Below, one piece after another: positions 54,430-64,000 of a DNA stretch of 64,000 nt (position 1 is its first letter; each line of letters starts with the position of its first letter). The notes beneath the pieces are model-generated. The model had not been told where the DNA came from. It saw nothing but the letters and a program-made list of their open reading frames with translations, and searched no databases. Both the position numbers and the translations under genes were made by a program. The stretch lies in contig NC_044573.1 in NCBI RefSeq assembly GCF_901933205.1, positions 85,022,546-85,086,545 on the forward strand. Reading direction: 5' to 3'. Source of the stretch: Camarhynchus parvulus. Lineage: Eukaryota; Chordata; Aves; Passeriformes; Thraupidae.

Positions 54430-55010
54430 AAAAAAAGACAACCAGGGCCTGCCACAGAGAAGGAAGGCACTCAAAGCCCAAACTAATGCTGCCAGGACTG
54501 ACAGAAATACAGACAGCCCTATCTCCTCCTCCTCTTGGGCTGGCAGAGACAGGAAGTCATTCATGTGGGTTGACAGATGACATTCTCCCACCCCACGGGT
54601 CTGCAACTCATCAGATAGTGACCCCACTCAAGCCACCAGTGCTGAGCCCCTTGCTTACCTAGTGCCTCAAGCAGCTGGTTTTCAGGATAGACACTGCTCC
54701 CCCACAGCACCTGGAAGACCCCCAGCCCCCCATTTTCTCACTGTAGTACAGGGCATCTACACCTCAGTCTAACCCCAATAGCTGAAACCCACTGCCTCAG
54801 ACCAGTTCACCCAGCAGCTGGTAATTGCATACACAGGATAGAGAATGAGATCATGCAGAGTCTTTAAAAAAGGCAGGACAGCCTTTGGTAATCTGACAGA
54901 GGGCTCAGTCACACAAATGCACTGTCCAGCCCCAGTTTACATAAGATCAGCTCCTTCACACTCTCCTCCACCTGCCCCAGCTTTGTATCTCCGCAATTCC
55001 CTTCCTCTAA
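54430..55010. other. GC-richer patch of unknown origin
   Basis: Rich in CCTC, CAGC and CCCC strings (for example atctcctcctcctcttggg), with few CpG. No CR1, SINE or LTR landmark, and no coherent protein on either strand. Possibly an ancient repeat. Confidence 0.4.
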
Positions 55011-56987
55011 ACATTCCTTGTAAACATTGCATAGTCACTTGAGCCTCCTGTGAGTATTTCAAATCCTCACATTTCTAGTTTCCTGCTTATCAGTCACAAA
55101 ATCCAGGTGGCCCTCTCCAAAGCTGTCTGCATATTTTTTTGATGGCACTTCAATTAGTAGCTCAAGACTTTTGGACTTCGTCACTGCTTCCCACATCTCC
55201 TCAGGGGCAGACTTTGTGCTCCTTTTTACCACTCTCCCTTCAGTATCAAAACAATCCTTGGTCATATAAGTTCAGTGAAGCAGATACTCATCTTCCACAC
55301 GCCCTGACATACTGGACACAAGTTTTTGGTACCTATTTATAAATGTAAGACCTAGAATGCAAGAGCTAGAGTATGAGTTTCTTCTGTGAAGCACTGAAAA
55401 CACTTTAACCCGTAAGTTGTTACAGAGAGCAACATCCATTTCTCAGACATTATATGTTACACTTGTAATGGCTGCTCACCCAAGACCTGTCTTTCAGATT
55501 TATTATGTCCTTCATATAGTTAAGGCATTATTTTAATTCTTCATTCTCTGATAAGTTTTATTATAATACTAATCAGAAAGCATGGAGAATATTAATAATT
55601 ACCTAAGTGCATTCCAATACTACAAGGGCTGCATATACAAGTAAAGTAATCATGCAAGAGCTTGCTGCTTTTTTTATGGCCCTTAAGCTAAGTAGCACAA
55701 TACAAAGGAAGATGATAACCTCCAAATTGCCTCTGAAGAGCCCTTTTGAACTGTGCCAGGAATTATTTGACTGGAGACAGAAATCACACATGGGACCACT
55801 GTATAACTCTAACTGTACAATCAAGACTCAGTACTGAGGTCTCTGCACCATTAAATTGACAGGTACTGAGATAAGTCCCAGATATCCATCTTCAGCCGGT
55901 AACTATCTCTTCTAAAACACAGTCTCTGGACAGTCATCCTACTATACATACTTCATCCTGCTGCATATACTGTAAATATTAAAAAAAAATGACTAGCACA
56001 TAAATTATTTTACTTTCGAAGTCATTACGATGCTCAATCATAGCCAAAGATAAGGAAAAATACAAAGCAAACTTTGCAAATAATTATTTGCTATGTTCTA
56101 GTAACTTCTGTGGCTTAAAGTAGCTCTAAAAATTGTATAGATGCAGAATGCCTTAATTTTGCACAAATTTGAAAGAAGTTCCATCAATTCTAACTTATCT
56201 TCACCCTTGGGGTATGTCATGTCCTGCCATAAGATGCAATCACATTAATGTACCCACTATAGTTAAATTAACAATATATTCACTCAGGTCAAAATTATAT
56301 AGAGCCAAGAGTAGGAAAGAAGTGCAGTGTAAAATGTCCCTTCATAAAAAAGAATTTCCAGGAATCACACATTTTGCTTGCCTGAAGCTAGTTGTTGAAA
56401 TATCTGACTATTCCTTCCATCAACAGCACAAAGATCTTCAGATGTGATGGAGACTTCTGTAAATCATACACTTAAAAACTGCACAGGCTGCAGTAAGAGA
56501 AATAAGTATTATTGAAATAAAAAACTGTTTTCAAAAGGCCTCTGCCAGTACCTATTGCATATATCACCATCAATTATGGCACAATAACTGCACTGTCACT
56601 TTTAATCTTTTTTTGCTATCAGAGTCTAAAAGCCTCAACAAAATCAGCCCAATACCATCACTAATTCTTCCCTGGTTCCTTACAGGACAACCAGCTCACC
56701 TTCAATAAACAAAAGGAGGGAAAGGGCTCAGGCTTGTCCTTATCACCTGATCCAAGTCCCCATGTATGAAACGGAACTTTAAGTTAGAATTCCTTCCTAT
56801 TTATCACGTCCTTCTTTATGCAGATTTAAAAAGCTTTTTTACCTGCTTACATCTGTGTCTGAGGAGGAACAGGGCCTGAGAGGGAGACAAGGCAGGGGCT
56901 CACAGTTGTAGGGCAGCAGCTATTTCTGCTCATGCACATCTATCATCAAATCTGAGGTGTTGTTGTTTCTCTTCCTTTAGAATTGTG

Positions 56988-57095
56988 ATTTTTTTTTGGA
57001 GGGCGGGGGCTTTTTTATTTCTTTTTTTGGTTTTTGTTGGGGTTTTTTTGTTTTGCTTTTTTGTTTTGTTTTGTTTTTTGGTTTTGTTTTTTTTA
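56988..57095 (+). repeat. T/G-rich low-complexity tract
   Basis: Roughly 100 bases of T runs with G, including repeated TTTTG and TTTTTTG units and a short ggagggcgggggc island. On the minus strand this gives an artificial Lys/Asn/Thr-rich frame. Confidence 0.9.
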
Positions 57096-57539
57096 ACAAT
57101 GTGTGTGCTCCTCTGCAAAGTTAACTCATCATTCCCTGGTAAATGATTTGTGAGAGACAATATGTTTCATTTGTTTGCTCATGGTTTCAGAACTCTGTGG
57201 CTATTCAACATGAGAAAATTTCTGGAGTGTTCTCAGGAAAATACCAGGCTCAACTGGAAGCAGGCTCTAGATAGCAGAAAAAGATTGGGAGGTAACAGGC
57301 AGATATTATCTGCAGGACAAGTTCAAACTGAGAAACTCCTGGGAAAAGAGTGAAAGAAGTGGAACAGAGAAGTTGATTTCACCTCCTTCATTTTTATTTG
57401 CTTCACCCCACGTGTCTGGTTATTATGTTTGAATTTCCTTGTAATAAACAGAATGTTAAGAAGCTACGTACCTTTCTCCAATCACTGCTTTTAAAACTGA
57501 GGTGTTCCTGTCTCGAGATTCTGTCCAGCATATCTGACA

Positions 57540-57685
57540 TGATTCACAGGTTCAAAGAATATTTGGGATTGGAAGGAATCCAAAAAGATCCAGTCCAGCT
57601 CCATGTACTCATGGCTTATAAGGGGACTGAACTCCCAACCCTGGTGTTATTAGCATCATGCTCTAACCAACTGTTCCATCATACA
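57540..57685 (-). mobile_element. tRNA-Ile-headed SINE with CR1-like tail (TguSINE1-like)
   Basis: On the minus strand the first part reads cagttggttagagcatgatg, ctaataacaccagggttggg and agttcagtcccc: a degenerate tRNA-Ile body with A-box and B-box regions and an anticodon loop containing AAT. After it comes ggactggatctttttgg and ccttccaatcccaaat, ending in a CR1-like 3' terminus. A tRNA-Ile head on a CR1 tail is the structure of TguSINE1, described from passerine birds and thought to be mobilised by CR1. Borders are approximate. Confidence 0.85.
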
Positions 57686-57959
57686 TTTCCCCACTATAAA
57701 TATTAATCTTAAGGGTTCAAATGAACAGCATTGAAATTATTAAAGTTTCAAGCAGGTCTTAAGAGACTATCTGAGTTTCTTGGGTTTATATCTGAAATAA
57801 CTAAATTAATCATCTTTGCAGCATCCTAAATAGCACATTGATTTTCCATTGCATTTCCTTTACAATCATACACAGCAGGAATCTCTGTTAATTGCTTATG
57901 TAGTTCTTGTGTATTGCAGTGGCTCAGACACTAACAGATCTGTATTGCTAAGCTGTTTA

Positions 57960-58390
57960 CATGCTCTTTGCTAGGGTTTGGGCCCTGGAATTGCCCCAGG
58001 AACTGAAGCAACCTGGCCCTGAAGTCTGCTCTCTGCAGTCCATACAAAACAAGGCTGCACATTTCCCTTGGCTCCAGGACAGGAGCAGGTCCCAGTGTGG
58101 GGGATTTTCCAGACTGTGCTTTTGTATTGTCCAGGAGAGTGCTGTGACAAAAAATGCCAGGGACCAATGCAGCCGCTTAACATCTTCAGTGACCAAGATC
58201 CACCACTCCAGCAGCACCACCTTTTATCCTGTTAGTATAGATGCACCTTTCTGGACATAGCTGAGTGGATGGTGACAGAATTTCCCCAGCAGCTGCTTGT
58301 ATGCAAACCTTCCCTGCTGGGGGGAGATCACTGTTTAGCTGTACATCATGGGAGCCATGTCCCACCACGTGTACTTGGGGCCCTAAGATA
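57960..58390. other. GC-richer patch of unknown origin
   Basis: About 430 bases of elevated GC with overlapping open frames on both strands. Contains gggccctggaattgcccc and ccctgctggggggagatca. There are no clear retroelement ends. It lies some 275 bp from the SINE and could be an old LTR. Confidence 0.4.
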
Positions 58391-60354
58391 TACTCCTGCC
58401 TGATTTATTTAGTGGTGTAGACATAGCCTTTAAAGTTAATGAGATTTCTTTTTGCTATATTTAAGTACACTTGAAGAAATCAGACTCTGCTTTGAAATAC
58501 AATATTTTATAATTCAATTATGAAAACAAATATAAAAGTAGAGTGATGAACATGTCTGACATTCAAACACCTCAGATAAATAAAATCTGGTGCATCTGAA
58601 AAATTAGGGGGAACAGAAAACACATATTTATGAAAGTGAAGCTATTTTAAGTAATCATTGATCATGAAATGAGCATATCTACTGTAAGGAAAAATATCAT
58701 AGACATATATCAGTCAGCAACAATGCTTTCTTCAGGTTTAAAATTCTTTTAAGTGAGAGTTTACAACAGTAGATTCATGTGAGATTGTCAGTACAAACTA
58801 AAATGGATACAACAGCCATCCTTGAAGGAATGGACTATAAAATAATCTATATTTTGACTGATTTAGAACCACAATGTCACTGGCTGAATTGTAATTATGG
58901 TTAGAAATTTTTGATGAGTGGATGTAAGAAAAGTAGAATTTAGTATTGTATACAATGAACAAGAACTGAAAACTTATCTGAAGCAGTGATCCCTCATTTG
59001 TGTCAAACATGACAGTGCAATCATGCCGTAAATGCATGCTGTGTCAGATGCTACTGATTAAACAGACATGACTGCTGCTGAATCACGCAATTATGTTCCT
59101 CTCTATAACATCTGCTATTAATAACAGATGCAAATGCCTAAGAATAAAAGTAGTGGAGCATTGCTGTAAATACAAAAAAGAATAGATGGATAAGCACATA
59201 AAAGTGAAGTGTCAGCATCAAATCAGCAGCAAAGGAAGATAAAAATAAAATTTAAAAAAAAAATCTGATAAGGCTATAATGTGAAATGAACATATTATCA
59301 GAAAAGTGTCACATTAATATATGTTGTAGAAGTTTACACTATGTATTCCTTTTTCATCACTTCCCTGCAGCTTTGAACTGCTGCATATTAGTTCAAATTT
59401 CATTAAAATAATAGCATAATATAATGCCATTTAAAATCATACTTGCTTGCTTGACAAAATATGATTTAAAGATCAATATCCACCAAAGAATACATAGCCA
59501 CAGGGGTTTCAGCACCAAGATGTTTTTAAAAATTCACCAGGTTCTTGTGAATTCAACTTACACAGAGATAGGTAAAAGTGACTCACAGTGCTTTGAATCA
59601 ACACATTAAAAAAAGTATGCTGAAATTGGCACCGGTTTCCAAAACACAGTCCACAGCTGGGGGGAAAACAGGGACTTTTAACTACATTTTCTCTTCTTAG
59701 CCCTTTAGGACTCCTTTTTTGGATGATGTGCAAAAAGACAATAGATTGCTGCCTCCCTAAGCCTTTGCACAGCTGATTCGCACAGCAGACATCCATTGCC
59801 AGTTCTATCCTACACAATGAGAGCAAGGCACCCTCCAGATCATACTTTTCGCTGTAACTGTACTGAATTATTTCTTGAATTGAATACCAGGATTCGTATC
59901 AGCTTCATGACAATTCCATTTAGCTTTGTATTTGAGAACAGTATAGCACAGATAAAAGAGCATCTAAGAAGTCCCTGGGACAACTGTTTGCTGGCCAAGT
60001 CTCAATTTACTTACGGAGTGTACAGTAGGGAAAGAAAGAACACAATTATTTGATGTTGCCTATGGATGTCACCATAACGCAGCATGTGGGTGCTGCTTGC
60101 CACGACAGGGGTACAAATATACAATTGTGAGGCCAAATCAAAATCCCTTTTTATTTTTTTTGCCTAGACAAAGCTATTACTTCTGAACTTCTGAGACTGG
60201 TGCTCACAGAAGTAATTTTCATTATTCCATGGCCAGGTATCTTTTTCAATGTATACCTGTACTAATAAAGAACCAGTCCCCTAGTTTCCACTTGTCACAG
60301 CCAAACCTGTTCACTGATCTGTACATTACTAAGCCTGTCATAATTACCTCTAGG

Positions 60355-60377
60355 AAAAAAAAAAAAAAAAAAAAAAA
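60355..60377 (+). repeat. A23 homopolymer
   Basis: Twenty-three A in a row, then gaaagg. No recognisable gene copy lies before it at 60130-60350, so it stands as a simple repeat. Confidence 0.95.
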
Positions 60378-63300
60378 GAAAGGCCTAATTTTTAGATACA
60401 ATCTCTCTAAACTTTAATAGCATAGGGGTTTTGTTGTTGTTGATGTTGTTTGGTTTTTCAAGACCTAATTGAAATCTGAATTGAAATGCCCATCTCCCTT
60501 ATCCTTTGACGGGGGATAATGCCACTGTCTGCCAGCAGTTGTTTTGTATTTGTGCCAATGTAGAAGAGGGAGATACCTGCCCATGGTATCACACGCTGGT
60601 GACGTTATGTAAACAAATTACTGGGTTACAAAATAACAACAAAAAGCAGATAATGCATAAATTCATGAAACTGAATGGTAAATATTCATATATTTTGTGT
60701 TTAATTTTTTTTATAAAACCCAGAATCTAATGTTGTTTTTAATAGAAGAGTCCACTCTTTTCTAACAGTGTGCATTGCTGTTAGTCAAGATGAAGACAAG
60801 CAGAAATATTTTTAAAAATCTTAGCTGGTATATGATAGCACTACAAGCGAATGTTTTTGAAACTGAAGGTATTGTAGTCCATCTGTAAAGAATTGTCACT
60901 TTAATGGAAGCAGCCTCCATATTACAAGACATTGAGACAGAAGAATTTGCATCACATCTGAAAATTGCAGAGTTTATGTATAATTTAGAACCCATTAGGC
61001 AGAAAATGTAGTTTGGAAAAATCTTGCATAATAGTAGCACATAAAGTAGTAGTGACCTAGCAAATAAATAAAATATTTCTGGCTTAAGCCTGCAACTTCA
61101 TGCTGGAATTTAATTCCTATGTGAACCACTCAATAACATCAAATTGCCATATCTCAGACATACCACAGAAATGATTAGCAATAATGATTAAATTTCAGCT
61201 CATCCCTAAGAATTCAAACTTCTTGGTGGTGATAAATTTAATCCCAGAGTATTGCATTGTGGACTGTTTGAAACAAGAATTTAAAAACCCCTCAAGGAAC
61301 AGTTCAGACTCTGTCTCCCCACAGAGCTATAAAAGGTCCAGCATCCCCCATTAGCACAGTAACAGCATCTATGACCCAAAAAATCCCCTAGGTCAACATG
61401 TATCTTAGCAGAAAAAAGAATCAGGAGGGTCTTCACAAAATGTTTTAGGTGTCTGCAATTGTAAGTATCAGTGCAATGGCCTTTAACCTGGAATAGTGCA
61501 CAGAGCCCCTCCTGTGATCAAGCTGAAGTCTCATCAAACATCAGTGGTGACAGAAAAAGTAGTAGGCCATCGGGTGAAAGAAGAAAAGTTCAGGTATGTG
61601 CAGTTGAGGGCTAAAGTCCTAAAGGAATTTCTTTAGCCAGTATTTCTTCATGATGGAAAGAAAAGATGACATATTGCAGGAAAAGGTAAACATTTTCTGT
61701 ATTGCAAGCTTCTGCTCATCCCATCCACTGTTAGCTCTCCTTTCCTGAGCACAGAAGATAGCTGAGCACTTGACAGGCTTTGCAACAACACTAGAAGCAC
61801 CACACATCCCGTTTTCACCTGTTAATAGTCTCCAGGGCTTCAAGCAGAGAAAAATAAGAGGAAAACAATATCAAACCAAACCAACCAGCCAAAGGAAAAA
61901 GCACAGGAAAAAGATTAAGTCACAGAAATGAAATATTCTGGTGTCAGCAGGTGAGGAGCAAAGGCCCTGAAGCACGGGAATTAATTAAAATATGGCACCA
62001 AACCCCAGAATCAACACATTTTAGATCCCTTTTGGAAATTACTCCTGATCAAGCACCAATGTATCTCAAATGTCAAGTTATTAACATTAGTCTTATCCTT
62101 ATCACACAGCCCAACAAACTGGGTTTACAACTAATCATCCAATCCAGATAATACCTGTGCCCTTAACTGCTCATCCTCTTGTGGGATCTCTGCCCATTAC
62201 CAGGTATTATCCTGGCTTTCTGGTTTATCACGCTATTGGCTCTTTCCAGTTTTATGTCTGTGCATATTACTTCACTTTCATAACCTTTTTCTTTCTTTTT
62301 TGCTCTTCATCACTAAATTTTTCTTCCTTGACAAACTGATGCAGGTTTTTTTATCCTTCAAAGGCATTCACAGCTTTACCATAGTTAAAATAACCCAGTT
62401 AATAAATGTGATCTGCGCAATGAGTAGTATCATTGATTGTTACATAATTTCCTCAGGAGGCTAAGTCTATTTCCTATGGTATTGGGGCCAGTTCAGGAGT
62501 ATTGACACAGAAGTATCAAGAACAACAGTCAACAGCCATGGTAGTGGATTCTCTCAAAAGACAAAACGTTCTGTATCAGCTTTCCTTTTCAGAAAATAAA
62601 TTCCTTCCAACTTTCTCTATAGAATTAATGAGAAGTCCAAATATTCTGATCAAGTATTACCAAACACCTCTCTCTCCTGTATCAGAAGCTAATTTATTTG
62701 TGTTGGGTCTTAAGTATTTTCAGGATTTAGGTTTCTTCTCTGGCTCACAATTCACAGATTACAGCGCTTCTTTTGTATTATTCTACAGCTGGTGGGGATC
62801 TTGGTTTAAGGTCTTTAGAACAGATAGGTAGAGAGAGATGTATACTCAAGTCATGGTAGAGGCCTTATACAATGGGGTCCTGGAACATGACAACAAAAAT
62901 ATATGGTAAAACTGATGAGGACAAAAGCACCATCATGAGGGATAGAATACATTTTTACTGAGAGTTTTTTTGCCCTTTTTTAGACCATTCTAAGTGGGGA
63001 TTTCTGTTTCTTTTAAAACTGTTTTGTATAAATCCCTTCTTATACACCTTCATCTCACACCAAAGCATTTCAAAAAGTAAGTATAAAATAAGAAAGGTTG
63101 TCTTTTTGCTGGATCTCTACCTAAAAGAAAATAAACTGAAACAGGAGCAATGTACTGCAATATATTATGATTGTTTTAATAAATGAGGAACATGGTACAA
63201 ATCATAAATCATTTTCACCTGAATGACACTCATGGCAACCCATTGCACTACCCACTGATGGTAATAACTAATAGAAGTCTTCATACACAGTTATTTTTTA

Positions 63301-64000
63301 CAATAGACTAGAATTAGTTTTTACTTTCTAGTTGTAGGATTATGTTAAGTTATCCAATGAAGTCTGAACTCTTACTGAAAAAGAACCCGAAAACATCTTA
63401 GATCAGCAGTCACTTCTGGTCACCTCAGTTGTGAATCATGAACAATTTGAGCCCTGAGAATAGGTGTAAAGCAAGAATCCTGAGAAGCAAAACACTCTAC
63501 CTGCCCATTAAACATTACTAGAATCTCAGTCCCTAGAAAAGGCAGACTATGCACCATGCATGCACTAGTGCTTCCTTATAGAAAACCCCACCTACCCTTG
63601 GCATTGTGGCACCAGAGGTCAGAGGTTCACAGCTGTTCTCCGAAATAAGCTTAACTCATTGTAAAAGCTTTTTCCAATCAGCTTTTTAACTCTGACATGA
63701 CATTAAAGTGAGTTTCAGGGAGTCATGAAGCCTATCTTTCGTTATACACTTCTTCCAACAGTCTGAATTTCATCCTCCATTAATGCACAGTGAGGTTTTG
63801 GTTCTGCTGAGAGGGAGAGAGCATTTTATTTCTAAAGCTATGCAATTTAAAATGTTCTAAATCTATTGTCTTCTGCAATGATTTTTTGCATGTTACTGAC
63901 TATAGTTATAACTATGGAGTGAGGCATACAACCAGAAAAATGTATAAAAATGATGTCATTTTAAGAGTGTTTCTTTGCATAATTAGATATAGGAAATGCA

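Noticed and set aside
57608..57683. Possible tRNA-Ile gene
   Set aside because: The cloverleaf is eroded (acceptor and D regions do not match) and a CR1 tail follows, so it is a SINE head and not a functional tRNA.
60130..60377. Processed gene copy ending in the A23 run
   Set aside because: No coding or RNA-gene similarity before the run and no duplication around it; a simple repeat explains it.

Overview
The window is vertebrate nuclear DNA: AT-rich, mostly non-coding, with short coding blocks bounded by GT/AG splice sites and separated by very long introns. The interspersed repeats are avian (several CR1 LINE fragments and bird-type endogenous-retrovirus LTRs). One short repeat has a tRNA-Ile-like head joined to a CR1-like tail, the structure of the passerine SINE TguSINE1. 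I therefore read the source as a bird, most likely a passerine.

The only gene I can support is on the minus strand. Two exons match the N-terminal part of CSMD1 (CUB and Sushi multiple domains 1): a complete Sushi/CCP domain at 29798-29992 and the first part of the following CUB domain at 16881-17088. The two splice together in compatible phase across a 12.7 kb intron, restoring an Arg-Ala-Glu-Gly junction. No other exon was recognised, so at least 16.9 kb of intron lies on the 3' side and at least 34 kb on the 5' side. The large introns fit the known architecture of this giant gene.

Layout in + coordinates: 1-16880, intron with a lone 91-codon ORF of unknown origin (13408-13683) and a CR1 fragment carrying the reverse-transcriptase FADD motif (about 13905-14900). 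16881-17088, CUB exon. 17089-29797, intron with a second CR1 3' end (about 21195-21840) and a long CR1 remnant (about 26640-29520) split by a solo LTR (27919-28881) that has a 6-bp target-site duplication. 29798-29992, Sushi exon. 29993-64000, intron with an ERVL-type LTR on the minus strand (46088 to about 46605), an ERVL-type LTR on the plus strand (about 50105-50635), the SINE (about 57540-57685), several simple repeats and a few GC-richer patches I could not identify.

There is no operon, CRISPR array, functional RNA gene or evident new multi-gene system. The most interesting sequence details are the LTR nested in the CR1 with its duplicated core-promoter module and internal tandem repeats, the homopolymer-flanked weak splice donor of the Sushi exon, and the unidentified ORF at 13408.
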